Origin: an uncultured Oscillospiraceae bacterium
GTDB taxonomy: Bacteria > Bacillota > Clostridia > Oscillospirales > Acutalibacteraceae
Direction: 5' to 3'
DNA: 64,000 nt
Assembly (NCBI GenBank): GCA_900547095.1
Contig: URFG01000001.1
Coordinates: 124,001 to 188,000, forward strand
Part shown: positions 53,428 to 63,220 of the stretch, piece by piece
Layout of the letters: the number at the start of each line of letters is the position of its first letter
Position numbering within the stretch: position 1 is the stretch's first letter
The notes under the pieces: model-generated
Database searches by the model: none
Told to the model about the DNA's origin: nothing
Seen by the model: the letters and a program-made list of their open reading frames with translations, nothing else
Program-made: the position numbers and the translations under genes

Positions 53428-54011
53428 CCGAAGAGAAGATACGGGAAAATTTTTCCCATAATCTTGCCTGTTACCGCCGCGACCTCGGGCTTACTCAGCT
53501 TGAGCTTGCCGCGAAACTCAATTATTCCGATAAATCGGTATCCAAGTGGGAAAGAGGAGAGGGATTGCCCGATCTTTATATTATTGCCTGCATTGCCGAT
53601 CTTTTCGGTGTAACTGTTGACGATATGATCGGCGAAAAGAAAATAAAAAGACCTATTCTTTACCGCAATAAAATTATTATCACCGCGCTTTCGGCAGGTC
53701 TTGTTTGGTTTATCGCAACTATTCTTTATTTTGTTTTCAGCTTAAGCCTTCACAATTTCCCGAGCTGGCAGTTTTTCGTTTATGCTTTCCCGATAAGCTC
53801 GATAGTTTTCACGGTGTTTTCCTGCCTTTGGTGGAATAAGCTGTGCAAATTTCTATCTGTATCGGCGATTATATGGTCGGTCGTTTCCTGCATTTATATT
53901 ATTATCACTTATTTCACGGGCGGAATTCAGTCGCTTAACCTGATTTTCGCCGTGGCAGGCGTTCTCGAAATTTTAACGCTTTTATGGTTTTTAATGAAAA
54001 GCGCAAAATAA
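53418..54011 (+). CDS. XRE-family HTH protein with four transmembrane helices
   Basis: N-terminal Cro/CI HTH (about residues 10-65: LACYRRDLGLTQLELAAKLN, SDKSVSKWERGEGLPDL). It is fused to a C-terminal membrane domain of four helices (near 78-102, 110-135, 140-165 and 172-195). A membrane-tethered regulator is likely. The ATG lies inside the SLOG gene end. Length 197 aa. Confidence 0.82.
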   Translation: MEITEEKIRENFSHNLACYRRDLGLTQLELAAKLNYSDKSVSKWERGEGLPDLYIIACIADLFGVTVDDMIGEKKIKRPILYRNKIIITALSAGLVWFIATILYFVFSLSLHNFPSWQFFVYAFPISSIVFTVFSCLWWNKLCKFLSVSAIIWSVVSCIYIIITYFTGGIQSLNLIFAVAGVLEILTLLWFLMKSAK

Positions 54012-54015
54012 TTTT

Positions 54016-54053
54016 ATTCGGTGCGGTGTGATTTTTCACCGCGCCGAATTTTG
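54016..54053 (+). terminator. Terminator after the SLOG/HTH pair
   Basis: ATTCGGTGCGGTG / CACCGCGCCGAAT stem (one G-T pair), 8-base loop, then TTTTGTT. Confidence 0.8.
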
Positions 54054-54056
54054 TTA

Positions 54057-54085
54057 TTGACATATTCTTGCCGTTTTGGTAGAAT
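54057..54085 (+). promoter_or_regulatory. Sigma-A promoter of guaB
   Basis: TTGACA (54057-54062), 17-base spacer, TAGAAT (54080-54085), then AAAAGGAG ahead of the ATG at 54115. Confidence 0.65.
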
Positions 54086-54114
54086 TATAAAAATATTTAA
54101 AAGGAGTTTTTGAA

Positions 54115-55617
54115 ATGGCTATTTTTATCAACGAACAATCCCACACTTTTAACGAATATCTTCTCATTCCCGGTTACTCTTCAAAAGACTGTGTTCCGGC
54201 GAATGTATCTTTGAAAACTCCGCTTGTAAAATTCAAAAAGGGTGAAAAATGCCCGATAGTTATGAATATTCCGCTCGTATCTGCTATAATGCAGTCGGTT
54301 TCAGGCGATAAGCTTGCCGTCGCATTGGCAACAGAGGGCGGAGTTTCATTTATTTACGGCTCGCAGTCTATCGAAGACGAGGCGGCAATGGTTAGCCGCG
54401 CAAAATCCTATAAAGCAGGTTTTGTTAAAAGTGACTCTAATATCTCGCCCGAGAGCACTCTCGCGGATATTTTAAAGCTTAAAGAAGAAACTGGCCATTC
54501 CACGGTTGCGGTAACCAGCGACGGAACGGAAAAAGGCGAGCTTTTAGGCATAGTTACAAGCCGCGACTACAGGGTGAGCCGAATGTCAAGCGATGAAAAG
54601 GTAAAAAATTTTATGACTCCCTTTTCAAAGCTCATAACAGCTCCCGAGGGCACCTCGCTTAAAGAGGCAAACGATATTATCTGGGATAATAAGCTTAATT
54701 CTCTTCCTATAATCGACGATAAAAACAGGCTTTGCTGCTTTGTTTTCAGAAAAGACTACGATACCCATAAGCAAAACCCGAACGAGCTTTTAGACTCTTC
54801 TAAAAGATATGTTGTCGGAGCGGGAATAAACACAAGAGATTATGAGCAGCGCGTACCTGCACTTGTAAGCGCCGGAGCCGATGTGCTTTGCATAGATTCC
54901 TCCGAGGGCTTTTCCGATTGGCAGAAATTCACAATTAAATGGATAAGAGATACTTACGGCGAAACCGTAAAGGTCGGAGCAGGAAATGTGGTAGACGCGG
55001 AGGGCTTCAGATTCTTAGCCGAATGCGGCGCGGATTTCGTTAAAGTAGGCATAGGCGGAGGCTCTATCTGCATTACCCGCGAAACAAAGGGAATCGGCAG
55101 AGGCCAGGCGACTGCGCTTATCGAAGTCTGCAAAGCGAGAGATGAATATTTTAAGGAAACAGGTGTTTATGTCCCCGTCTGCTCTGACGGCGGAATAGTT
55201 TACGATCACCATATCACCTTGGCTTTGGCTATGGGCGCCGATTTTATTATGCTCGGAAGATATTTCGCAAGATTTGACGAAAGCCCGACAAATAAGGTAA
55301 ATATCGGCGGAACCTATTATAAAGAATATTGGGGCGAGGGCTCCAACCGCGCGAGAAACTGGCAGCGCTATGACCTCGGAGGCGATAAAAAGCTTTCTTT
55401 TGAAGAGGGCGTTGATTCCTATGTTCCGTATGCCGGCAAGCTTAAGGATAATGTCGAAGTAACGCTCAGCAAGGTAAAATCCACAATGTGCAACTGCGGA
55501 GCTTTAAGCATTGAAGAACTGCAGAAAAAAGCAAAATTAACATTGGTCAGCGCAACAAGTATCGTAGAGGGCGGAGCGCACGATGTTATTCAGAAAGAAA
55601 GTAAGGCTATAAAATAA
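54115..55617 (+). CDS. guaB: IMP dehydrogenase of the Tritrichomonas-like divergent type
   Basis: Oxidises IMP to XMP, the committed step of GMP synthesis. The catalytic Cys319 lies in [10 protein letters not shown], two CBS repeats span about residues 105-220, and the flap dyad is Arg418-Tyr419 in NWQRYDLGG. The sequence around these sites ([30 protein letters not shown]) and even the residue numbers match IMP dehydrogenase of the protozoan Tritrichomonas foetus, as I recall it, rather than the common bacterial form. Length 500 aa. maf follows with an overlapping TAATG. Confidence 0.93.
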   Translation: MAIFINEQSHTFNEYLLIPGYSSKDCVPANVSLKTPLVKFKKGEKCPIVMNIPLVSAIMQSVSGDKLAVALATEGGVSFIYGSQSIEDEAAMVSRAKSYKAGFVKSDSNISPESTLADILKLKEETGHSTVAVTSDGTEKGELLGIVTSRDYRVSRMSSDEKVKNFMTPFSKLITAPEGTSLKEANDIIWDNKLNSLPIIDDKNRLCCFVFRKDYDTHKQNPNELLDSSKRYVVGAGINTRDYEQRVPALVSAGADVLCIDSSEGFSDWQKFTIKWIRDTYGETVKVGAGNVVDAEGFRFLAECGADFVKVGIGGGSICITRETKGIGRGQATALIEVCKARDEYFKETGVYVPVCSDGGIVYDHHITLALAMGADFIMLGRYFARFDESPTNKVNIGGTYYKEYWGEGSNRARNWQRYDLGGDKKLSFEEGVDSYVPYAGKLKDNVEVTLSKVKSTMCNCGALSIEELQKKAKLTLVSATSIVEGGAHDVIQKESKAIK

Positions 55618-56171
55618 TGGGTATTATTTTAGCCTCTTTAAGCCCCAGAAGAAAAGAGCTTTTAAAGCTTATAACCGAGGATTTTTCGTGTATATCGGAA
55701 AATATTCCGGAAATTATCCCCGATGATCTGGATATTTTAAAAGCTCCCGAATTCCTTGCGCTTAAAAAAGCGGAGGCGGTAGCCGCCTTGCACCCCGAAG
55801 ATACCGTGATCGGAGCGGACACCGCAGTATTTCTCGATAAAAAACTTCTCGGCAAGCCGAAAGATAAGCGGGAAGCCGAAAAAATGCTCCTCTCCCTTTC
55901 GGGAAAAGAGCATTTCGTGATAACAGGTTGTGCGGTGATAAAAGGGGAAATTAAAAAATCATTCAGCGTTAAAACCGCCGTTAAATTCAAAAACTTATCA
56001 GTTTCGCAGATTAGAGATTATATCGAAAATTCCGATCCGCTCGATAAGGCGGGAAGTTACGGAATTCAGGATAAGGGCGCGCTTTTCGTTGAGAAAATAA
56101 GCGGCGATTATTATAATGTTGTCGGTCTGCCCGTTTCAAAGCTCAGCGATGAATTGAGTTCCTTTTTTTGA
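55617..56171 (+). CDS. maf: Maf family nucleotide pyrophosphatase
   Basis: House-cleaning pyrophosphatase for non-canonical nucleotides. IILASLSPRRKELLKLI at the N-terminus, ADTAVFLDKKLLGKPKDKREA, and SDPLDKAGSYGIQDKGALFVE are the family motifs. Length 184 aa. Its ATG overlaps the guaB stop (TAATG). The 3' end overlaps the convergent araC-type gene by 29 bp. Confidence 0.93.
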   Translation: MGIILASLSPRRKELLKLITEDFSCISENIPEIIPDDLDILKAPEFLALKKAEAVAALHPEDTVIGADTAVFLDKKLLGKPKDKREAEKMLLSLSGKEHFVITGCAVIKGEIKKSFSVKTAVKFKNLSVSQIRDYIENSDPLDKAGSYGIQDKGALFVEKISGDYYNVVGLPVSKLSDELSSFF

Positions 56172-56979
56172 AATTTTCGGGCGAGATACCGTTTATCTTT
56201 TTAAATACGCGGCTGAAATACAGGCTGTCCGAAAACCCTACGGTGTAAGCCACCTGCGAAATATTGTATCCGCTCTCAACCAAAAGGTTTTCAGCAGTCT
56301 TTATCCGCGTCAGATTTCTGTAAGCCGCAGGCGTGGTGCCGGTGCATTTTTTAAATCTCCGCATAAAATGCGAGAGAGATAAGCCGCATTTTTTCGCGTA
56401 TTCCTCATTCTTCATGTTTTCATAGTAATGAGCGGAAATATAACTTAATAATTTTTCAATCTCTTTATCGGGGCTTTTTTCTTTAAGCCCCGAGTTTTTT
56501 ATGCCCGCTTCCCCGATAAGCGTGATAAGCTTTGAAGCGCAGAGCATTTGAGATAATCGGTCGTTTAGCTTTAAATTTTTGATTATATAATGTACCGTTT
56601 CTTCAAAAGCGGAAAAATCCCCCATATCATACACGCTTTTATAAACTCCTGCGGTATCAAGTATCTCTTTTGCTTTTGAGCCTGAAAAATGAATCCAGAA
56701 AACCTTTGTGCCGTTATCGTGGGGATAGCGGTAAATTTGTTTTTCATAAGGCCTGTATAAAAACATCTGCCCCTTTTTAAGCTCAAACGAACCCTCGTCG
56801 TTTTCAAAAACTCCGCTGCCCGATTTGATATATAATAACTGATAGTCTTTTCTGCCGTCAGGCCTTATAGTCTGACTGTCGAAATTAAAAACCTTTATAT
56901 ATCCCGCGTTGTTTACAGCAAATTCTTCTTTTGATTCAACATTATCATCGCCATAAAAAGCACTTACAAAAACCGACAC
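56143..56979 (-). CDS. AraC-family transcriptional regulator
   Basis: Sugar-responsive activator type. An N-terminal cupin-like sensor (about residues 25-165, with FELKKGQMFLYRPYEKQIY) and two C-terminal HTHs (about 180-275: YAKKCGLSLSHFMRRFKKCT and the signature NISQVAYTVGFSDSLYFSRVFKK). Length 278 aa. GTG start at 56979 with GAGAGGG upstream. Divergent from the GH2/GH31 pair, which it probably controls. Confidence 0.88.
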   Translation of the reverse strand: MSVFVSAFYGDDNVESKEEFAVNNAGYIKVFNFDSQTIRPDGRKDYQLLYIKSGSGVFENDEGSFELKKGQMFLYRPYEKQIYRYPHDNGTKVFWIHFSGSKAKEILDTAGVYKSVYDMGDFSAFEETVHYIIKNLKLNDRLSQMLCASKLITLIGEAGIKNSGLKEKSPDKEIEKLLSYISAHYYENMKNEEYAKKCGLSLSHFMRRFKKCTGTTPAAYRNLTRIKTAENLLVESGYNISQVAYTVGFSDSLYFSRVFKKINGISPENFKKRNSIHR

Positions 56980-57052
56980 TTACATCCCTCTCTTTTCTCA
57001 TAAATTATACAACAAAATGATATTATTGTCCATAAAATAATTCTTTTTTGTA

Positions 57053-57081
57053 TTGAAAACATTTAAAAAAGAGTTTATAAT
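57053..57081 (+). promoter_or_regulatory. Promoter of the GH2-GH31 operon
   Basis: TTGAAA (57053-57058), 17-base spacer, TATAAT (57076-57081), then GAGAGGAG before the ATG at 57112. It lies in the 132-bp divergent gap where the AraC protein would bind; I see no clear operator repeat. Confidence 0.6.
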
Positions 57082-57111
57082 GGCAGTATAAACCGAGAGG
57101 AGAATTTTATT

Positions 57112-59946
57112 ATGCGTTTTTATGAAGATCCTTCAAAAACCAGTGCGAACAGACTCGACCCCAGAAGCTATTACATACCCGGCGGTGTTTCGCAATACAT
57201 TTTGTTAAACGGCGATTGGAGATTCGCATATTTTAAAGACGAAAGGGATTCAAATAACATCGAATTTTGGAGCAGGACCACAGTTCCGTCATGCTGGCAA
57301 AATACGGGAGTCGAAAATCCTAATTATTCCAATATGAGGTATCCTTTCCCGTTTGATCCCCCATTTGTTCCCGATATCAATCCCTGCGCCGTTTATGAAA
57401 AAGATTTTGAAATAGAAAAAATCATAGGAAAAACCTATTTCGTTTTAGAAGGCGTTTCTTCCTTAGGCGAGATATATGTAAACGGCAGATATGTCGGCTT
57501 TACCCAAGGCAGCCACCTGCCTGCGGAATTTGATATTTCAGAATTTATAAATAAGGGCAAAAATACTATAAGAGTAAAGGTTTATAAATGGTGCTGCGGC
57601 AGCTATCTTGAAGATCAGGATCAGTTCAGATGCAACGGAATTTTCAGGGACTGCTATCTGCTTTTAAGGCCGACCGATCATATTGTGGACCCCGAGGTTT
57701 ATACAAAAGACAATACCGTTTATGTTCATGCAAAAAAAGACTGCGAAATAGAGCTTTTTGATAACATCGATAAGCTTTTGGCGTCAGCAAAAGGCGAAAA
57801 GGCGGAATTTAAGATAGAAAATCCTATATTCTGGAACGCCGAAAAGCCTTACAGATATAAAGTGGTTTTGAAAAGGAACGGTGAAGAGATCATTCTTCAC
57901 ACGATTTTCAGAACTATAGAAATATCCAATACCTTTGCTCTTTTGATAAACGGCACAAAGGTCAAGCTCCACGGAGTCAATCACCACGATACAGACCCCA
58001 ATAAAGGCTGGGCTCAGGATAATGAATCTCTGCTTCGTGACCTTAAGCTTATGAAAAAGCTCAATATCAACTGTATCAGGACCTCCCATTATCCGCCGAC
58101 GCCATACTTCATAGAAAAATGTGAAGAACTTGGATTTTATGTAATACTTGAAACCGATATTGAAACTCACGGAATAATGAATCGCGTTCCATACAGACCT
58201 TGTATATATAATGTAGAAGATCCGGTTTGGCTTTGTATGAATCCCGAGTGGGAAAAAGAATTTGTCGAAAGAATGAAAAGAGCAGCGGAGTATTATAAAA
58301 ATTACGGCTGTATCATAATGTGGTCAACGGGTAACGAAAGCGGCCACGGAGTAAACCACGAAAAAATGATAAAATATCTTCGCTCGCTAAACGACGGCAG
58401 GCTTGTTCACTGCGAAGATGCAAGCAGACGTGCAGAGCTGGAAAAAAATTACGATATTGCACGAAGAGCAGATGTTTTTTCCTGGATGTATCCGAGCATT
58501 GAAATTATCGGGGAATTTATAGAAAATGAAGAGATAAATATGCCGGTATTCTTCTGCGAATATGCCCACGCTATGGGCAACGGTCCCGGAGGAATCTGCG
58601 ATTATGACGACCTTATAGATTCTCATGATAAACTGATCGGGGGCTGCGTATGGGAATGGGCAGACCATACTGCATTTAAAAACGGAGTTCCCTGTTACGG
58701 CGGCGACTTTGAAGGAGAACTCACAAATGACGGAAATTTCTGCTGTGACGGAATGGTATTTTACGACCGTTCTTTAAAAGCCGGCTCATTAGAAATTAAA
58801 ACAGCTTTTCAGCCTTTGAAAACTAAGTTTGAAAACGGAGTTTTGACTGTTTTAAACCGCTTTGACTTTACAAATTTAAGCGAATTTGAGCTTGTTACGG
58901 AAATAGGAGCAGATAAAGAAATTCTTGACAGAAAAATCTGCAAAGTTGATGTTGCACCTCACGAAAAAGCAGAAATAAAAATTGAAATTCCCGAAATCGA
59001 AGCAAATTTAGGCGCATTTTTGACCGTAAGACTTTTAAAAGACGGTTATGAATATGCAGTAAGTCAGCATCTGCTCGATTTCAAAGAGAATACACCTAAA
59101 AAATGTGAAAGCCCTGCAAATTGTTGTGAAAGCAAAAATGAAATAATATTTTCGGGGGAAAACTTTAAATACACCTTTTCAAAAAACCTTGGAAACTTTT
59201 CGGATATTGAAATAAACGGTATCAAACAAATCGTCGGCGCTCCCGTTCTTACCTCATTGCGAGCTTATACGGATAACGAAAGAAAAGAAAAAACCCAGTG
59301 GTTCTATGGCGGTGAAAGTTTGGAATCGCAATTTTCTAAAATTTACTCGTGTGAACTAAAAGACGGACAAATCTTAATTAAGGGCTCTTTATGCGGAGTA
59401 TCAAGAATGCCTTATTTCAGATATGAAATGACTTGTTTTGTTGCAAGCGACGGAGAAATCGAATTTTCTTTGAACGGAAAAATCAGAGATACTGTTTCCT
59501 GGCTTCAGAGATTCGGTATGGAATTCACTTTACCGTCCTGTTCAAATAAATTCTCATATTTTGGATACGGTCCTCATGAGAACTATTGTGATATGAAAAG
59601 AAGCGCAACCCTGGGATATTTTGAAAGCACTGCCGAAAATGAATACGTTAATTATATCAGACCTCAGGAGCACGGAAATCATTATGGCTGTAAAGAACTT
59701 AATATCGGGAATTTAAAATTCACCGGCGACAGCGATTTTGAATGCAATGTTTCCGAATATAAAACTTTGGATATTATTAATGCCGGTCATATTGACAAGC
59801 TGAAGAAAGATGGAAAAATTCATATAAGAATTGACTATAAAAACAGCGGTTTAGGTTCAAATTCTGCCGGACCTCAACTTCCGGAAAAATATCGCCTGAA
59901 TGAAAAAGAAATAAAATTCAAGTTTAATATCGCTCCAAATGTTTAA
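57112..59946 (+). CDS. GH2 beta-galactosidase (LacZ type)
   Basis: Cytoplasmic five-domain GH2 enzyme. The N-terminal sugar-binding jelly roll is at about residues 25-210 (WSRTTVPSCWQ, YPFPFDPPFVP). The barrel is at about 285-580, with HGVNHHD, acid/base E409 in STGNESGHG, and nucleophile E483 in FFCEYAHAMGNGPG. The C-terminal Bgal_small_N domain (about 690-935) has YFGYGPHENY. Length 944 aa is near the E. coli LacZ value of 1024. No signal peptide. Confidence 0.92.
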   Translation: MRFYEDPSKTSANRLDPRSYYIPGGVSQYILLNGDWRFAYFKDERDSNNIEFWSRTTVPSCWQNTGVENPNYSNMRYPFPFDPPFVPDINPCAVYEKDFEIEKIIGKTYFVLEGVSSLGEIYVNGRYVGFTQGSHLPAEFDISEFINKGKNTIRVKVYKWCCGSYLEDQDQFRCNGIFRDCYLLLRPTDHIVDPEVYTKDNTVYVHAKKDCEIELFDNIDKLLASAKGEKAEFKIENPIFWNAEKPYRYKVVLKRNGEEIILHTIFRTIEISNTFALLINGTKVKLHGVNHHDTDPNKGWAQDNESLLRDLKLMKKLNINCIRTSHYPPTPYFIEKCEELGFYVILETDIETHGIMNRVPYRPCIYNVEDPVWLCMNPEWEKEFVERMKRAAEYYKNYGCIIMWSTGNESGHGVNHEKMIKYLRSLNDGRLVHCEDASRRAELEKNYDIARRADVFSWMYPSIEIIGEFIENEEINMPVFFCEYAHAMGNGPGGICDYDDLIDSHDKLIGGCVWEWADHTAFKNGVPCYGGDFEGELTNDGNFCCDGMVFYDRSLKAGSLEIKTAFQPLKTKFENGVLTVLNRFDFTNLSEFELVTEIGADKEILDRKICKVDVAPHEKAEIKIEIPEIEANLGAFLTVRLLKDGYEYAVSQHLLDFKENTPKKCESPANCCESKNEIIFSGENFKYTFSKNLGNFSDIEINGIKQIVGAPVLTSLRAYTDNERKEKTQWFYGGESLESQFSKIYSCELKDGQILIKGSLCGVSRMPYFRYEMTCFVASDGEIEFSLNGKIRDTVSWLQRFGMEFTLPSCSNKFSYFGYGPHENYCDMKRSATLGYFESTAENEYVNYIRPQEHGNHYGCKELNIGNLKFTGDSDFECNVSEYKTLDIINAGHIDKLKKDGKIHIRIDYKNSGLGSNSAGPQLPEKYRLNEKEIKFKFNIAPNV

Positions 59947-59971
59947 TTTTTAATAAAGGGAGGAAAATTTT

Positions 59972-62479
59972 ATGTCCATATTTGATAAATCCGTAATCAA
60001 AACTGATCCTAAAGCAAATGAAAAAGCAATAGTAAAAGGTGAAAATTTCAGATTTACAGTCTTAACATCCCGTTTGATAAGAATGGAATATTCCGAAGAC
60101 GGAATATTTGAGGACAGGCCTACAAAACTCGCTGTATGCAGAAATTTCGATGTTCCCGAATTTGAAGTTATCGAAGATGGAAGTAATCTTGAAATCATAA
60201 CAGATCATTTGCACGTTTTTTATGATAGAAAACCTTTTTCTCACGATGGCTTAAGAGTCGAGCTTGTTAACAAAAAAAGCGTCACCACTTCCGCAGGAAG
60301 AAAAACCGGTAACGAATGGCGATTCGGCGAAGAATTCGAAACTCTTGACGGAACATACAGAACTTTAGACTGTGCTGACGGTGACATTTATACTCATGAC
60401 TACGACAGCGACAAGAGCTTTAAAATCGATCTCGGAAAAAGTTTGATGAACTTCAGAACCGGATTTGCCGTGATTGATGACAGTCAGACTGTCGCTATTG
60501 AAGAAAGCGGCTGGACTGTTCCGGTAAATTCAAAAGGAAGAACAGATATTTATCTTTTTGATTATCAAACCGATTATAAACAATGCCTTAAAGACTTTTA
60601 CCATTTATCCGGCGAAACGCCGCTGCTTCCCAGATATGCGCTGGGCAACTGGTGGAGCAGATATTATAGATATACAGAAGAAACTTACTGCGAACTTTTA
60701 GAAAGATTTGAAAAAGAGGGCTATCCGTTTTCTGTAGGAGTTTTAGATATGGACTGGCATCGCACGGTTGATATCCCCAAAGAATACGGAACAGGTTGGG
60801 CAGTAAGGTGGACCGGTTGCTCATGGGACAAAAAAATCTTCCCGGATCCTAAAAGATTTTTAAAATATGTTCATGACAAGGGTTTAAAAATAACGCTCAA
60901 TCTTCATCCTGCTGACGGAATTCGCGGATTTGAAGACTGCTATGAAAAAATGGCAGATGCCATGGGCGTTGATAAAAAGAATAAAGAACCTGTAGAGTTC
61001 GATGTAACATCATCAAAATTTCTTGATAACTATTTTAAAATCGTTATTAATGAATTGGAGGATGATGGTGTTGATTTTTGGTGGATCGACTGGCAGCAAG
61101 GCGGTTATGATATAAACGGCTACGATACTTTATGGATGCTTAATCATTATCATTTTATCGATTCTGCCCGCCGCGGCGAACGACCTTTAACATTTTCAAG
61201 ATATGCAGGGGTTGGCTCTCATCGCTATCCGATCGGATTTTCCGGCGATACCATCGTTTCCTGGAAAAGTCTTGCATATCAGCCTTACTTTACCAATTGT
61301 GCAACTAATGTAGGATATGGCTGGTGGAGCCATGATATCGGAGGCCATATGAATGGTGTCCGCGATGGCGATCTTACAAGCCGCTGGGTTCAATACGGAG
61401 TTTTTTCTCCTATTAACAGACTTCATGCTACACAATGCACATTCGGTTCAAAAGAGCCCTGGACCTATACAAAAGAAACCGAACTTTCGATGAGAAAGTT
61501 CTTAAGACTCAGGCACAAGCTGGTACCTTATCTTTATACTATGAACGAACGCGCTCATTCCGAAGGTTTGCCTTTAATTTTGCCCCTTTATTACGAGGAA
61601 CCGGATAATAAACTGTTGTACAGATCAACATATAAGAATTCATATCAAAAGGGAATCTGCCCTTATGAAAATCAGTATTATTTCGGATCCGAACTTATGG
61701 TTTCTCCCATTGTTACACCGACAGATAAAAGCATTCATCTCGGAAAAGTAGATACTTATCTTCCCGAAGGAAAATGGATCGACTTCTTTACAGGAAGAAT
61801 TTACAATGGCGGTAAAGCAGTAATTATGCACCGCGCTTTTGATGAAATGCCGGTTTTTGCCAAAGCAGGCTCAATCGTTCCTCTTTCACAAGATGAAGAA
61901 ATTAAAAATGCCGTTGAAAATCCGAAAAAACTCGAAATCAATGTTTATGCGGGAGCTGACTGCTCATTCACTATGTACGAGGATAACGGAAAAATCGAAA
62001 AATACCTTAAAACTGCACGCACAAAGTTTGATTTTAAAAACGGAGAAATTGCAGTCTTTACCATTAACCCCTTTATCGGTGACGCTTCCGTTGTTCCGGA
62101 AAAACGAGACTATTTAATCAATGTTTTTGCTATGTCGTGTCCAAAAAAGGTTTCAATAAACGGATCATCGGCAGATTTTAGCTTTGATGAAGAAAAAAAT
62201 ATGACATCGGTAAAAATAGAAAATATTTCTCCCGCAGATCAGATCACGATCTGCTTTGAAAATGACGGAAAAATTCCCGCAAACAACATTCAGCCTTCTT
62301 TATACAAACTTGTAAATGCCGCAGAAATAAAACTTGATGAAAAAGAGTCGATTTATAAAAGATCGCTCGCTTTAATTGACGGTGATTTAACCACAATCCC
62401 ACAATTAGAGAAAATTAAAAATCAGGAAAATTCTCTTCTTATTGATGCAATATTTGAACTTATTTTTGCAGATAAGTAA
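59972..62479 (+). CDS. GH31 alpha-glycosidase
   Basis: Retaining alpha-glucosidase or alpha-xylosidase family enzyme. The nucleophile is D373 in WWIDWQQGG, the acid/base D426 in GFSGDT, and YGWWSHDIGGH follows. The barrel is at about residues 215-560 and beta domains flank it. Length 835 aa, no signal peptide, so it acts on imported oligosaccharides. It lies 25 bp after the GH2 gene with its own ribosome binding site (AGGGAGG). Confidence 0.92.
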   Translation: MSIFDKSVIKTDPKANEKAIVKGENFRFTVLTSRLIRMEYSEDGIFEDRPTKLAVCRNFDVPEFEVIEDGSNLEIITDHLHVFYDRKPFSHDGLRVELVNKKSVTTSAGRKTGNEWRFGEEFETLDGTYRTLDCADGDIYTHDYDSDKSFKIDLGKSLMNFRTGFAVIDDSQTVAIEESGWTVPVNSKGRTDIYLFDYQTDYKQCLKDFYHLSGETPLLPRYALGNWWSRYYRYTEETYCELLERFEKEGYPFSVGVLDMDWHRTVDIPKEYGTGWAVRWTGCSWDKKIFPDPKRFLKYVHDKGLKITLNLHPADGIRGFEDCYEKMADAMGVDKKNKEPVEFDVTSSKFLDNYFKIVINELEDDGVDFWWIDWQQGGYDINGYDTLWMLNHYHFIDSARRGERPLTFSRYAGVGSHRYPIGFSGDTIVSWKSLAYQPYFTNCATNVGYGWWSHDIGGHMNGVRDGDLTSRWVQYGVFSPINRLHATQCTFGSKEPWTYTKETELSMRKFLRLRHKLVPYLYTMNERAHSEGLPLILPLYYEEPDNKLLYRSTYKNSYQKGICPYENQYYFGSELMVSPIVTPTDKSIHLGKVDTYLPEGKWIDFFTGRIYNGGKAVIMHRAFDEMPVFAKAGSIVPLSQDEEIKNAVENPKKLEINVYAGADCSFTMYEDNGKIEKYLKTARTKFDFKNGEIAVFTINPFIGDASVVPEKRDYLINVFAMSCPKKVSINGSSADFSFDEEKNMTSVKIENISPADQITICFENDGKIPANNIQPSLYKLVNAAEIKLDEKESIYKRSLALIDGDLTTIPQLEKIKNQENSLLIDAIFELIFADK

Positions 62480-62482
62480 AAT

Positions 62483-62521
62483 AACTGCGTGTAAAGCATT
62501 TAAAATGCTTTACACGCAGTT
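62483..62521 (+). terminator. Terminator after the GH31 gene
   Basis: Near-perfect hairpin AACTGCGTGTAAAGCATTT / AAATGCTTTACACGCAGTT with a short T-rich tail. Confidence 0.75.
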
Positions 62522-62644
62522 TCTTATTTCCTTATTCTTTTCTACTATAAAAAAGGAGAATTTAAAATATAATAATTGTAAATATCCGGGCACCTCTTAA
62601 CATCATAATTTTTTTCAAATGATATATTTCTTATATTATAATTT

Positions 62645-63067
62645 TCACTCATCGTAATCTTTTACTTTCTTTTTACCGAAAGCATATATTTTTATAAAGA
62701 TGAATGTTACGGGGCCTCCCGCCATAGCGGCTAAAGCAGTTCCCCAAAACTGACTTAATTTAAACGTGTTTATAGTAAGGAAAGTCACCAAATAAAAGAT
62801 TACAAAATTAGGGATATATGAAAGTATAAATCTGTAATACCTCTTAAAGGTGGGCTTGTGCTTAAAAATTATCTTGCAGGTTAAAAAGAACGCGATAGTA
62901 AGTCCGCAGGCATAACCTATAATTGTGGCTAAATTTTTATGAACAAAAAGGCTTGCTAAAGATGAAAAAAAACTGTCGTTAAAAGTATTTACAATTCCCA
63001 GAGCGCAAAATTCAAGAAATTCTCGGCTTAAAAAAGTATTTTTAAGCTTTATCAAAAATTTTTTCAA
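62645..63067 (-). CDS. GtrA-family membrane protein
   Basis: Four-helix membrane protein of the GtrA/DPMS family, thought to flip or help flip polyprenyl-linked sugars for wall or glycan decoration. Helices at about residues 17-37, 42-62, 75-95 and 105-125; FCALGIVNTFNDSFF and GLTIAFFLTCKIIFK fit the family. Length 140 aa. Single gene, no sugar transferase beside it. Confidence 0.85.
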   Translation of the reverse strand: MKKFLIKLKNTFLSREFLEFCALGIVNTFNDSFFSSLASLFVHKNLATIIGYACGLTIAFFLTCKIIFKHKPTFKRYYRFILSYIPNFVIFYLVTFLTINTFKLSQFWGTALAAMAGGPVTFIFIKIYAFGKKKVKDYDE

Positions 63068-63131
63068 AATTCCGCCCCCTTTTTATTGTTTAAATATTAT
63101 ATCAAATTTCTTCTCAAAAAACAAGTTATAG

Positions 63132-63160
63132 TTGACTTTAAAGATAATATAGGTTAAAAT
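63132..63160 (+). promoter_or_regulatory. Promoter of the tRNA-Arg locus
   Basis: TTGACT (63132-63137), 17-base spacer, TAAAAT (63155-63160) with an overlapping downstream TATAAT. It lies about 20 bases before the partial tRNA copy, showing that the original tRNA start was there. Confidence 0.6.
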
Positions 63161-63180
63161 TATAATCAGATTTTTGATTT

Positions 63181-63220
63181 GTTTCCGTAGCTCAGCTGGA
63201 TAGAGCGACCGCCTCCTAAG
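63181..63220 (+). repeat. Partial copy of tRNA-Arg (5' half)
   Basis: 40 bases identical to the first 40 of the tRNA-Arg at 63304, ending in the anticodon loop (CCTCCTAAG), then unrelated sequence. The spacer to the full copy is 83 bases and includes a hairpin GCCTTT/AAAGGC. Confidence 0.9.
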
